A stretch of DNA of 64,000 nucleotides from positions 62,001-126,000 of the forward strand of contig CACYIK010000011.1 of the NCBI GenBank assembly GCA_902774395.1, read 5' to 3'. Source of the stretch: an uncultured Bacteroidota bacterium (GTDB lineage: Bacteria > Bacteroidota > Bacteroidia > Bacteroidales > P3). Of the stretch, positions 41,620 to 49,464 are shown piece by piece. The notes under the pieces are model-generated. The model did not search any database, was not told where the DNA came from, and saw nothing but the letters and a program-made list of their open reading frames with translations. Numbering within the stretch: position 1 is the stretch's first letter; every line of letters begins with the position of its first letter. Both the position numbers and the translations under genes were made by a program.

Positions 41620-42374
41620 AACGCTCGTCTAAAATAACGCTCATCATCGTAGGCACCGTGTTGCTGGCAGTCCTTGTGATTGTGGCCAACGTGGCACGCA
41701 CTCACATGAAGGTGCGCGGCCTCGAGGTGGAGATTGACTACCAGGGTCTCCCTCATCTCGTCGACGAACAGACCGTTGCCGACAGCGTGATGGACGCCAT
41801 CCCCGACCTCCTGGCCCGTCAGGTGAGGAGCGTGGACAGCAAGCGTGTCGGCGAGGCAGCCTCCCGCGTGCCCTACCTCACCCATATCAACGCCACGGTC
41901 AGCGTCAGCGGACGTGTGGTGGTCCGTGCCGACCAGCGCAAGCCCGTCGCACGCCTCTTCTACGACAATGCCGAATATTTCATCGACGACGAAGGCGTCC
42001 TCCTGCCGATGTCGCGCCTCGGCGACTGCGATGTCCTCGTGGCTACGGGCGACTTCACGGAGCCTCTGCGGCTCGACAGCCTCAACCTCCAGGTAACACT
42101 CCTGGCCCAGCTGGCGGCTTACCTCGACAAGCACCCCGACTACCTCGACATCATCGACCAGATACATGTCGAGCGTAACGGCGAGCTCATGCTCTCCCCC
42201 AAACTTGGCGACCATGTCGTCGAACTCGGTGACCTCACTGGCCTCGACGACAAGTTCGACCGCCTCATCAACTTCTACCGCCGCGGCATGCCGCGTGCCG
42301 GTTGGAACACCTACTCCAAGATAAGTCTCAAATTCAAGGGACAAGTGGTTTGCACGAAAAAGAATAAACAATAA
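41616..42374 (+). CDS. ftsQ: division protein FtsQ
   Basis: A 252-residue bitopic protein: membrane helix about residues 7-26 (ITLIIVGTVLLAVLVIVANV), a POTRA-like domain (VRGLEVEIDYQGLPHLVDEQ onward) and the FtsQ beta domain (ARLFYDNAEYFIDDEGVLLP). FtsQ links the early ring to FtsL and FtsB. It overlaps murC by 4 bp and is followed 15 bp later by ftsA, in the usual order. Confidence 0.9.
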   Translation: MKRSSKITLIIVGTVLLAVLVIVANVARTHMKVRGLEVEIDYQGLPHLVDEQTVADSVMDAIPDLLARQVRSVDSKRVGEAASRVPYLTHINATVSVSGRVVVRADQRKPVARLFYDNAEYFIDDEGVLLPMSRLGDCDVLVATGDFTEPLRLDSLNLQVTLLAQLAAYLDKHPDYLDIIDQIHVERNGELMLSPKLGDHVVELGDLTGLDDKFDRLINFYRRGMPRAGWNTYSKISLKFKGQVVCTKKNKQ

Positions 42375-42388
42375 AAATACACACGATT

Positions 42389-43807
42389 ATGGAAAACGAA
42401 ATCATTGTAGGACTTGACATTGGTACCACCAAGATTGCTTGCTTCGTCGGTATGCGCGGCGAGAGCGGCAAAGTGAAAATCCTCGGCTTCGGCAAAACCG
42501 ACTCCAAGGGCGTCGAGCACGGTGTCGTGAAGAACGTCTCCGAGACCGCCGAGTCTATCCGTCGTGCCGTCGGCGAGGCCGCCGACCAGGCCGACGTCGA
42601 CATCGACGAGGTGTGGGTTGGCATCGCTGGCCAGCACATCAAGTCGCGTCCCAGCCAGGGCAGCGTCATGATTCCTGCCGAACACCGCCTTATCGAGCGC
42701 GAGGACGTCGAGCGTCTCATCCATGAGCAGTACAACTCCATGCTCGAACCCGGCGAGGAGATCATCCATGTCTTCCCCCAGCAGTTCATCGTCGACGGCG
42801 ACCCCCTGAGCCACGAGACCTCGCCCGTGGGCGTCGTGGGCAAGAAACTCATGGCCAACTTCCACATGGTCACCGCCAACGTGCAGAACCTGCAGCTCAT
42901 CAAATATGCCGTTCAGGATGCCGGCCTCCACATCAAGGGCGTCGTCCTTGAACCCATCGCCTCGGCCAAGGCTGTCCTCGACGACAGCGACCGCGAGTCG
43001 GGCGTGGCCATGGTCGACATCGGCGGCGGTACCACCGACGTGGCCATCTTCCACGACGGCATCATCCGCCACACCTCCGTGTTGCCCCTGGCCGGCAACG
43101 CCATCACCAACGACATCCGCGAGGGTTGCAATATCCTCAAGAAACAGGCCGAGAGCCTCAAGGTGAAGTTCGGCTCCTGCCTCGTCTCCGCCGTCAGCGA
43201 GAACGATGTCATCTCCATCCCCGGCATCCGCAGCCAGGCTCCGCGCGAGATATACGTCAAGACCCTCGCCGGCATCATCAATGCCCGCGCCAAGATGATC
43301 CTCGAGCAGGTGGGCTACGAGATTGAGCTCTCCGGCTTCAACCGCAAGCTCATCGCCGGTATCACCCTCACCGGTGGCGGCGCCCAGCTCAAGAATATCA
43401 AGGAACTCAGCGAACTCGTCACCGCTACCGACACCCGCATCGGTATCCCCAACGAGCACCTCGAGCCCGACAGCGTCAACTACAACGAGCTGGCACATCC
43501 CATGTATGCCACCGGTATTGGCCTCGTGCTCTATGGCATCGAGGAGTCCGAGCGTCTCGCCAACCCCGACGAGGAGGCTGAGGAGCTCGTCGCCGAGCAG
43601 GGCCCTGCAGGCTTCAAACCTATCGACCTCTTCGCCAACATGGAGGACGACCTCAAGCCCAGCGAGGAACCTGCCCCCAAAGACAGCAAGGAAGAGGACG
43701 AGGAGCCCAAACCCAAGAAGGAGAAGAAGCCCAAGAAAGGCCTCTTCGACCGCACTATCGGAGGCTTCCTCGACAAGGTTTTCTCCGAAGAGGGTATCGA
43801 CGATTAA
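42389..43807 (+). CDS. ftsA: division protein FtsA
   Basis: A 472-residue actin-fold ATPase that tethers FtsZ to the membrane. Phosphate-1 motif VGLDIGTTKIACFVG; phosphate-2 MVDIGGGTTDVAIFHDG; adenosine motif GITLTGGGAQLKNI. The C-terminal 80 residues are a Lys/Glu/Pro-rich linker ending in a short amphipathic helix (GLFDRTIGGFLDKVFSEEG) that should be the membrane-targeting sequence. A 142-bp gap without an evident promoter separates it from ftsZ. Confidence 0.95.
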   Translation: MENEIIVGLDIGTTKIACFVGMRGESGKVKILGFGKTDSKGVEHGVVKNVSETAESIRRAVGEAADQADVDIDEVWVGIAGQHIKSRPSQGSVMIPAEHRLIEREDVERLIHEQYNSMLEPGEEIIHVFPQQFIVDGDPLSHETSPVGVVGKKLMANFHMVTANVQNLQLIKYAVQDAGLHIKGVVLEPIASAKAVLDDSDRESGVAMVDIGGGTTDVAIFHDGIIRHTSVLPLAGNAITNDIREGCNILKKQAESLKVKFGSCLVSAVSENDVISIPGIRSQAPREIYVKTLAGIINARAKMILEQVGYEIELSGFNRKLIAGITLTGGGAQLKNIKELSELVTATDTRIGIPNEHLEPDSVNYNELAHPMYATGIGLVLYGIEESERLANPDEEAEELVAEQGPAGFKPIDLFANMEDDLKPSEEPAPKDSKEEDEEPKPKKEKKPKKGLFDRTIGGFLDKVFSEEGIDD

Positions 43808-43949
43808 TGAGGTGTGTATAAGTTTGTTAATAACAAACTGGTAGCAGCAGATGTTAGTTGATTGAAAATTAGTAATTTTATATCGCCAAAAGTACAACCT
43901 TTATTCGTACAAGAAATTCTTATTCAATAGGATAGAAATATACAAGCAC

Positions 43950-45701
43950 ATGGAAGAAAACGCAATTTTCACTTTCGACTCCCCCAAAGGACAGTCTTCT
44001 TACATCAAAGTCATTGGTGTGGGTGGCGGTGGCGGCAACGCTGTCAACCACATGTACCGTCAAGGTATCCAGGGTGTCGATTTTATCGTCTGCAACACCG
44101 ACATGAAAGCCCTCAACGGCTCTCCCGTGCCTAACAAGATTCCGCTGGGAGATCTCGGCCTCGGCGCTGGCAACAAGCCCGAGCGTGCCCGCAAGGCTGC
44201 CGAGGACAAGGCCGACGATATTCGTGACGCCATCTCCCACAACACCCAGATGCTCTTCATCACCGCCGGTATGGGCGGTGGCACCGGCACCGGCGCCGCT
44301 CCTGTGGTGGCCGAAATCGCCAAGAGTATCGAACTGGCCAGCGACGAGAACAGCAAGATTCTTGTCGTCGCCATCGTGACCCGTCCCTTCAGCTTCGAAG
44401 GCAAACGCCGTCGCGAGCAGGCCGATGCAGGCATCGAGGAGCTCCGCAAGCACGTCGACTCCATTATTGTTATTAATAATGATAAATTGCGTTCCTTCGG
44501 CAACCTCGACATCGCCGAGGCTTTCGGCATGGCCGACGACGTCCTGCTGACCGCCGCCAAGGGTATCGCCGAGATTATCACCGGCAACGGCAGCGTGAAT
44601 ATCGACTTCCAGGATGTCAACACCGTCATGGAGAACAGTGGCACCGCCCTCATGGGTGCCGGCTCCGGCAAGGGTGAGAACCGTGCCATCGATGCCATCA
44701 CCGCCGCCACTACCTCCGTCCTCCTCGACGACAGCGACATCCGCGGTGCCAAGAACGTGCTGCTCTATTTCTCCTATTCTCCCGACCACAAAATCACCAT
44801 GGACGAGCTGGGTGAGATTACCGACTATATTGGCGAGAAGACCAATGGCACTGCCGATGTCATCTGGGGCGCCGGTATTGACGAAAGCCTCGAGGACGAA
44901 CTCAAGGTGACCCTCATCGCCACCGGCTTTGAGAAGTCTTCCTTCGTGCCCGAAGAACCCAACGTCTTCACCCTCCCGCAGGACATCAAGCCCGAGCCCG
45001 CCAAGCCCGTGGCTCCCGTCATGCCCGACGAGCCCGTCCTCATCACCAAGAGCGAACCCGCCGTGGCAGCTGCCCCCGTCATGATTGCCGAACCCGTTGT
45101 GGTAGCCGAACCTGTCAAGGTTGCCGAGCCTGTTATGGTGGCTGAGCCCGTCAAGGTGGCTGAGCCCGTCAAGGTTTCCGAGCCTTTCCAGGTGGAAGAG
45201 CCCGCCGTCTCTGCCGAGAAGAAGAATGTCTTCGTCCTCGAAGTCGAGGATGTGGAAGAGCCCGCTCCCGCCCCCATGCCCCAGCAGCCCGTCGTGGCCC
45301 GCGAGGACACCATGGTCTCCGGCATCCACATGGTCAACAGCATAGAGAATGATGTCGCCGTGCTCGACAGCTTCGCCCCCGCGAGCAAGCCCGCCGCCGA
45401 GCCCGTGGCTCCCAAGCCCACCACCGACGACATGGCCGAGCGCCTCGCCAATCAGCCCTTCTCGCCCAAGAACGATGTGCGCCTCACCGGCGACCGCGCC
45501 GACCGCATCCGTTTCTTCCACGACCTGCTGCGCAACGACCCCAACGGCGCCGAGAAGGTGCAGGCCATGAGCACTCAGGAAATCTCCAACGAGGAACTCT
45601 ACGAAGGCCGCCATTCCAGCACCCGCGAGTCGTCGTCCATCACCATGCGTCCCGATGGCACCATCGCCAAGAACGCCTACTTCGGTGACCAACCCGATTG
45701 A
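43950..45701 (+). CDS. ftsZ: division protein FtsZ with repeat-rich linker
   Basis: A 583-residue tubulin homologue. The GTP-binding motif GGGTGTGAAPVVAEIAK is at about 109-125 and the T7 loop MDVN-type region is NIDFQDVNTVMENSG. The GTPase core ends near residue 330. The linker of about 150 residues is Pro/Val/Glu-rich, with six VAEPVK-type hexads at about 372-412. The distal part (FFHDLLRNDPNGAEKVQAMS, GRHSSTRESSS, MRPDGTIAKNAYF) replaces the short conserved tail seen in most bacteria; I cannot identify a canonical FtsA-binding peptide. The stop codon lies in a GAGAATT-type array. Confidence 0.95.
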   Translation: MEENAIFTFDSPKGQSSYIKVIGVGGGGGNAVNHMYRQGIQGVDFIVCNTDMKALNGSPVPNKIPLGDLGLGAGNKPERARKAAEDKADDIRDAISHNTQMLFITAGMGGGTGTGAAPVVAEIAKSIELASDENSKILVVAIVTRPFSFEGKRRREQADAGIEELRKHVDSIIVINNDKLRSFGNLDIAEAFGMADDVLLTAAKGIAEIITGNGSVNIDFQDVNTVMENSGTALMGAGSGKGENRAIDAITAATTSVLLDDSDIRGAKNVLLYFSYSPDHKITMDELGEITDYIGEKTNGTADVIWGAGIDESLEDELKVTLIATGFEKSSFVPEEPNVFTLPQDIKPEPAKPVAPVMPDEPVLITKSEPAVAAAPVMIAEPVVVAEPVKVAEPVMVAEPVKVAEPVKVSEPFQVEEPAVSAEKKNVFVLEVEDVEEPAPAPMPQQPVVAREDTMVSGIHMVNSIENDVAVLDSFAPASKPAAEPVAPKPTTDDMAERLANQPFSPKNDVRLTGDRADRIRFFHDLLRNDPNGAEKVQAMSTQEISNEELYEGRHSSTRESSSITMRPDGTIAKNAYFGDQPD

Positions 45702-45723
45702 GAATTAAGAATGAAGAGTTATT

Positions 45724-46629
45724 GTGGGTCTCACTAAATTCAAAATTCATAATTCGAAACTCATCATTGGAATAGTCTGCGCCATCGGCGCCGCCGTGTG
45801 CTACGGCACCAACCCGCTGGCACGATTCCTATACGCCGAGGGGATGAACATCCCCTCGGTGCTCTTTTACCGTTTCGGCCTCGCCTGGGTGATCGTGGCC
45901 CTTGTCATGCTCTTCCGCAACGAAAGCCTCCGTGTCACCCGCCGCGAATTCCTCACCCTCTCGGCCCTCGGCATACTCTTCATAGGCTCTTCCACCACGC
46001 TCTACACCTCCTTTGCGCTCATGCCCTCGGGCATCGCCTCCACCATCCTCTTCACCTATCCCGTCATGACCGCCGCCATCATGACCCTCTTCTTCCGCGA
46101 ACGCATCACCCTCGTCACCGTCCTCTCCATACTCCTCTCGCTGGCCGGCGTGGCGCTGCTCTCCTTCAAGGACGAGGGCGGCACCTTCAACATCCTGGGC
46201 ATCGTCCTGGTGCTCATCTCGGCGCTCACCTACGCCCTCTATATCATCGTCGTCGACAAGAGCCCCCTGCAGATGTCGTCGTTCAAAATCAACTTCTACG
46301 TCCTCTTCTACTGTGCGTTGGGCAATGTCTTCTACGCCCTCTTTAGCGGCCAACCCCTCATGCTTCCGCCGTCGCCTACGGCGTGGCTCTGGGTGTCGTG
46401 GCTGGCTGTCGTCCCCGCCATCATGGCGCTGGTGATGATGGTCTATGCCGCCAAATATCTGGGCTCCACACCTACGGCCATCCTTGGCGCCCTCGAGCCC
46501 ACCACGGCGGTGCTCATCGGCGTCTTCGTCTTCGCCGAGCCTTTCTCGCCGCGTCTCCTCCTAGGCATCATACTGGTTCTTGCCGCCGTCACCCTGGTGG
46601 TCCTCGGCAAGGCCCGCCGCAAGGCATAA
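45724..46629 (+). CDS. EamA/DMT family exporter
   Basis: A 301-residue membrane protein with ten helices in two EamA repeats; the C-terminal repeat carries the usual LEPTTAVLIGVFVFAEPFS motif. Members export amino acids or other small molecules; the substrate is unknown here. The only suitable start is a GTG at 45724, and the first 14 residues (TKFKIHNSKLI) are encoded by AATTCA/AATTCG-type repeats in open orientation. It starts 22 bp after ftsZ, probably as a passenger on the division cluster transcript, and ends at a strong hairpin. Confidence 0.85.
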   Translation: MGLTKFKIHNSKLIIGIVCAIGAAVCYGTNPLARFLYAEGMNIPSVLFYRFGLAWVIVALVMLFRNESLRVTRREFLTLSALGILFIGSSTTLYTSFALMPSGIASTILFTYPVMTAAIMTLFFRERITLVTVLSILLSLAGVALLSFKDEGGTFNILGIVLVLISALTYALYIIVVDKSPLQMSSFKINFYVLFYCALGNVFYALFSGQPLMLPPSPTAWLWVSWLAVVPAIMALVMMVYAAKYLGSTPTAILGALEPTTAVLIGVFVFAEPFSPRLLLGIILVLAAVTLVVLGKARRKA

Positions 46630-46633
46630 TCGA

Positions 46634-46697
46634 CGTACCAACAGCGTACCATCACCGTACCAACACCGTCCATAGTCGGTGTTGGTACGATTTTTTT
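46634..46697 (+). terminator. GTACCAACACC array ending in a terminator hairpin
   Basis: GTACC units recur with an 11-bp period (46635, 46646, 46657). The last unit and its mirror form a perfect 13-bp stem CGTACCAACACCG / CGGTGTTGGTACG (46656-46668 and 46677-46689) with loop TCCATAGT, followed by eight T. It lies 5 bp after the EamA stop and is a good intrinsic terminator for the division cluster and the exporter. The centre is nearly the same as in the 29731-29809 repeat. Confidence 0.85.
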
Positions 46698-46756
46698 TCG
46701 TCTTTTAACATTTTTTATGCCGAGGTAACACGTTTTGGGATTATATTATATAGGGA

Positions 46757-46870
46757 CCTTAGGGACTCTAAAGACCTTAGAGTCCTTAGGGTCCTTAAGG
46801 TCCTTAAGGTCCTTAAAGTCCTTAGGGTCCTTAATCCATTAATCATTAATCATTAATCATTAATCATTAC
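46757..46870. repeat. CCTTAGGGT array (9-bp period) joined to an ATTAATC array (7-bp)
   Basis: Nine units with an exact 9-bp period start at 46757 (CCTTAGGGA) and run to 46837; positions 46766, 46775, 46784, 46793, 46802, 46811, 46820 and 46829 begin the others. From about 46838 the sequence changes to ATTAATC repeated four times at a 7-bp period. The DUF6266 start codon follows at 46875. Confidence 0.9.
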
Positions 46871-46874
46871 AACT

Positions 46875-48398
46875 ATGGCAAAACAACGATATGGAATCAA
46901 CGACGGCTACCGTGGCACGGTGGGCACCGTCATCGGCTATCTCTGGCGTGGCAAGTGGTGCCTCCGCGCCCGTCCGCGCTATGTGCATAATCCGCGCACC
47001 GAGCGGCAGCGCGCCGCCCGTGGACTCTTCACACAGGCCACGCAGCTGGCGTCGTGCATGAAGCAGGCGCTGCGTCTGGGGCTTCACGGAGTCTCGCTGG
47101 CACTCCACCGCACCCCCTGCAACCACTTCCACAGCATCAACCGCGACTGCTTTGCGCTGGTCGACGGCCGTCTGGAGGTGGACTATGAGAACCTCGTCGT
47201 CGCCGAGGGCGACGTGGCACTTGTAGGCTTCGGGGAACCGTTGATATCAGGGGCAAGGGAAGTCACGGTGCCTTTCGAAAAGAACCCGCAGGGGCTGCGT
47301 TGCTGTGGCGACGATACCGTCTACCTCTATGCCTGGTGTCCGTCGCTTGGCGAGGGCTTGCTGGCGTTGCCGGCCTTCCGTCGCACGGGCCAGGCCACGC
47401 TGCCGTTGCCCGACCGCTGGTCGGGTCTCGAGGTGCATCTCTATGGCTTCGTGACCGATACCGCCGGAGGGGCGTCGGTTAGCACATATATAGGTTGTGG
47501 CGAGGTGCCGTCAGCCGACGAGGTGGCGTTTGTAGCTGCGGGCGGCGAGGAGGGCTGCGGCGCCGAAGGCGACAGCCATGAGGAGGGCGGCGAGGGCCAC
47601 GTCGCCGATGCCTATGCCGAATGGCAGGCGCTGCAGCACGGCGACGGGTGCCGTGAAGGGTATGGCGGTGAGCCAGGCGGCGAGGGCGCCGCCTGGGGCG
47701 TTGAGTATCAGGGGTGTGAGCAGCAGGGTGACGAGCAGCGGCGAGAGCAGCAGGAGGACCCACTGCAGGGCGTCGGCGTCGCTGTCGAGGCGTGCCGCCA
47801 GGGCGGCGAGGAGGGAGCCATAGAGCAGGTAGCCCAGGAGGAAGAAGAGCGCGAAGAGGGATGCCACGAGGGGCAGGTTGATGGCTGTGAGTCCTTGCAG
47901 GGCCTCGTCGACGAGGGGCACGGCGGTGTCGTATTGCGCCGTGGCCTCGGCGCCCTTGGTGGCGACGCTGAGGGAGGCTTCCTGCTGGCTGCGGGCCTGG
48001 TCGAAGAGGGTGGGGGCGGCGTGCTGGATGAGGCCTATAGCCGCGGCGGTGAGCAGCACCCACAGCACCAGCTGGCTGACGGCCGCCAGCGCCACGCCGG
48101 CGACCTTGCCCACCATGAGCTGTACGGGCTTCACCGACGAGGCCACGACTTCGGCCACACGCGTGGCCTTCTCTTCCTGCACGCTACGCATCACCTGGAT
48201 GCCGAAGACGATGAGTGCCAGTACCATGAGTGCCGCCAGCACGGTGGCCATGACGGCCTTCACCTCGGCGAAGCTGTCTCGTCCCGACAGGGCGTCGCGG
48301 GCATGGAGGTGCAGCGTGGTGTTCTCCACGGAGTGGTAGACCGAGGGCTCTACTTGGTAGACGTCCTCGAGGACGGCGTTGCGCAGGAGCACCTGTAG
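46875..48398 (+). CDS. DUF6266 family protein, frame running on antisense to an ABC permease
   Basis: The first about 212 residues are a DUF6266 protein: MAKQRYGINDGYRGTVGTVI, GYLWRGKWCLRARPRY, a helical block (QAARGLF-type), and a C-terminal LEVHLYGFVTDTAGGASVST plus YIGCGEV, where the family normally ends (near base 47510). No stop codon follows, and the frame stays open for about 295 more codons across the 3' two thirds of the minus-strand ABC permease gene (47511-48785). The extra part has the Gly/Glu-rich composition of an antisense shadow. A lost stop codon or a sequence error near 47510 is likely. Function of DUF6266 is unknown; it is often in several copies in Bacteroidota. Confidence 0.6.
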   Translation: MAKQRYGINDGYRGTVGTVIGYLWRGKWCLRARPRYVHNPRTERQRAARGLFTQATQLASCMKQALRLGLHGVSLALHRTPCNHFHSINRDCFALVDGRLEVDYENLVVAEGDVALVGFGEPLISGAREVTVPFEKNPQGLRCCGDDTVYLYAWCPSLGEGLLALPAFRRTGQATLPLPDRWSGLEVHLYGFVTDTAGGASVSTYIGCGEVPSADEVAFVAAGGEEGCGAEGDSHEEGGEGHVADAYAEWQALQHGDGCREGYGGEPGGEGAAWGVEYQGCEQQGDEQRREQQEDPLQGVGVAVEACRQGGEEGAIEQVAQEEEEREEGCHEGQVDGCESLQGLVDEGHGGVVLRRGLGALGGDAEGGFLLAAGLVEEGGGGVLDEAYSRGGEQHPQHQLADGRQRHAGDLAHHELYGLHRRGHDFGHTRGLLFLHATHHLDAEDDECQYHECRQHGGHDGLHLGEAVSSRQGVAGMEVQRGVLHGVVDRGLYLVDVLEDGVAQEHL

Positions 48399-48785
48399 GG
48401 TGTTGTCGACCTGGCGCATGAGTGCGGGCGGCGGCGTGCCGTCGCGGTGGTAGAGGAAGGCGTCGCGCGGGATGGTGGTCTGGCGCTGCGGTATGTGGAG
48501 GATGGCGTCGACGCCCTCGTCGTCGGCCAGGCGCTGGCGCGCGTGGTCGAGGGTGGGCATGGCGATATAGGTGACGCTCTCGGTGGAGGTGATGGAGGGG
48601 CGGAAAAGGTCGGTCTCGTCGACCAGCAGCACCACGGCGGGTTCGGCGTTGCGGTGGGCGGCGATGACGGGGATGGCGTAGAGCGCTGCCAGCAGCAGGG
48701 GCACCAGCAGGGTGAGCACCCAGAAGGCGGGACGCCGCAGGCGTAGGCGGTATTCGCGGGAGATGATGACAAAGAGTTTCTTCAT
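47511..48785 (-). CDS. ABC-2 type exporter permease (NatB-like)
   Basis: A 424-residue membrane protein from the ATG at 48783-48785 (MKKLFVIISREYRLRLRRPA). One N-terminal helix, a periplasmic domain of about 150 residues, then five C-terminal helices, as in the NatB/YhaP group. The frame extends 90 codons further upstream but that part is antisense-like and lies over the ATPase gene. It overlaps the ATPase gene by 4 bp (ATGA). The pair should export sodium, a drug or a peptide; nothing in the sequence shows which. The C-terminus meets the DUF6266 gene head-on. Confidence 0.85.
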   Translation of the reverse strand: MKKLFVIISREYRLRLRRPAFWVLTLLVPLLLAALYAIPVIAAHRNAEPAVVLLVDETDLFRPSITSTESVTYIAMPTLDHARQRLADDEGVDAILHIPQRQTTIPRDAFLYHRDGTPPPALMRQVDNTLQVLLRNAVLEDVYQVEPSVYHSVENTTLHLHARDALSGRDSFAEVKAVMATVLAALMVLALIVFGIQVMRSVQEEKATRVAEVVASSVKPVQLMVGKVAGVALAAVSQLVLWVLLTAAAIGLIQHAAPTLFDQARSQQEASLSVATKGAEATAQYDTAVPLVDEALQGLTAINLPLVASLFALFFLLGYLLYGSLLAALAARLDSDADALQWVLLLLSPLLVTLLLTPLILNAPGGALAAWLTAIPFTAPVAVLQRLPFGIGIGDVALAALLMAVAFGAAALLAARSYKRHLVG

Positions 48786-49393
48786 AGTTGTACGGTTTTG
48801 GTGCAGAGGGCCGTGGCGGCCTCGCTGTTGTGGGTGGAGAGGAGTATGGCGGTGCCGTCGGCGCTGAGGCGCTGTATCTCGCGTTGCAGCAGGGCGGCGT
48901 TGTCGCGGTCGAAGCCCGAGAAGGGCTCGTCGAGGATGAGCAGGCGTGGGCTGTGGGCCACCGTGGCGATGAACTGCACCTTCTGCTGCATGCCTTTGCT
49001 GAGGCGGCTCACGGGACGGCTCCACCACTCGGCGGCGCCGAGGCGGTCGAACCACTGGCGGGCGTTGGCTTCGGCATCGCGGTGCGAGAGACCTTTGAGG
49101 CGTGCGAGGTAGACCACCTGCTCGCCGGCGCGCATGTGGCGGTAGAGGCCGCGCTCCTCGGGGAGGTAGCCTATCTGGGCGAGGTCGTCCTGGCAGAGGG
49201 GATGCCCGTCGAAGAGGAGGGTGCCGCTGTCGGGCACGAGGAGGCGTGTGACAATGCGCAGGAGGGTGGTCTTGCCGGCGCCGTTGGCGCCGAGGATACC
49301 CACCACCTCGCCGCTGTCGGCGGTGAAGCTCAGCCCGTCGAGGACGCGCTGGCTGCCGTAGGACTTGGAGATTTCTTGTACTTCGAGGAGCAT
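48782..49393 (-). CDS. ABC transporter ATP-binding protein (NatA-like, short)
   Basis: A 203-residue ATPase: Walker A GANGAGKTT (about residues 35-43), signature LSKGMQQKV, Walker B LLILDEPFSG and the His loop STHN. It ends shortly after the His loop and lacks the about 90-residue C-terminal domain that NatA-type partners usually have. It pairs with the permease that overlaps it. The start is 17 bp before the CTAGG array, which separates it from the BatA-like gene. Confidence 0.9.
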   Translation of the reverse strand: MLLEVQEISKSYGSQRVLDGLSFTADSGEVVGILGANGAGKTTLLRIVTRLLVPDSGTLLFDGHPLCQDDLAQIGYLPEERGLYRHMRAGEQVVYLARLKGLSHRDAEANARQWFDRLGAAEWWSRPVSRLSKGMQQKVQFIATVAHSPRLLILDEPFSGFDRDNAALLQREIQRLSADGTAILLSTHNSEAATALCTKTVQL

Positions 49394-49409
49394 GGATTGT
49401 TTTTTTTTT

Positions 49410-49464
49410 CTAGGTTTTTCTAGGTCTTCCTAGGATCACCTAGGCTTTCCTAGGTTTTCCTAGG
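49410..49464. repeat. CTAGG array, six copies at an exact 10-bp period
   Basis: CTAGG begins at 49410, 49420, 49430, 49440, 49450 and 49460. The TAG on the minus strand at 49440-49442 is the stop codon of the BatA-like gene, and its last residues (LGKPRKA) are encoded by the array. Same unit and period as at 9211-9300, 40 kb away. Confidence 0.9.

Noticed and set aside
43920..45692. 590-codon open frame opposite ftsZ
   Set aside because: Antisense shadow; composition is Gly/His/Asp-rich with no recognisable fold.
47511..49055. 514-residue form of the ABC permease
   Set aside because: The first 90 codons lie over the ATPase gene and are Arg/Pro/His-rich shadow; the ATG at 48785 overlaps the ATPase stop in an ATGA junction.
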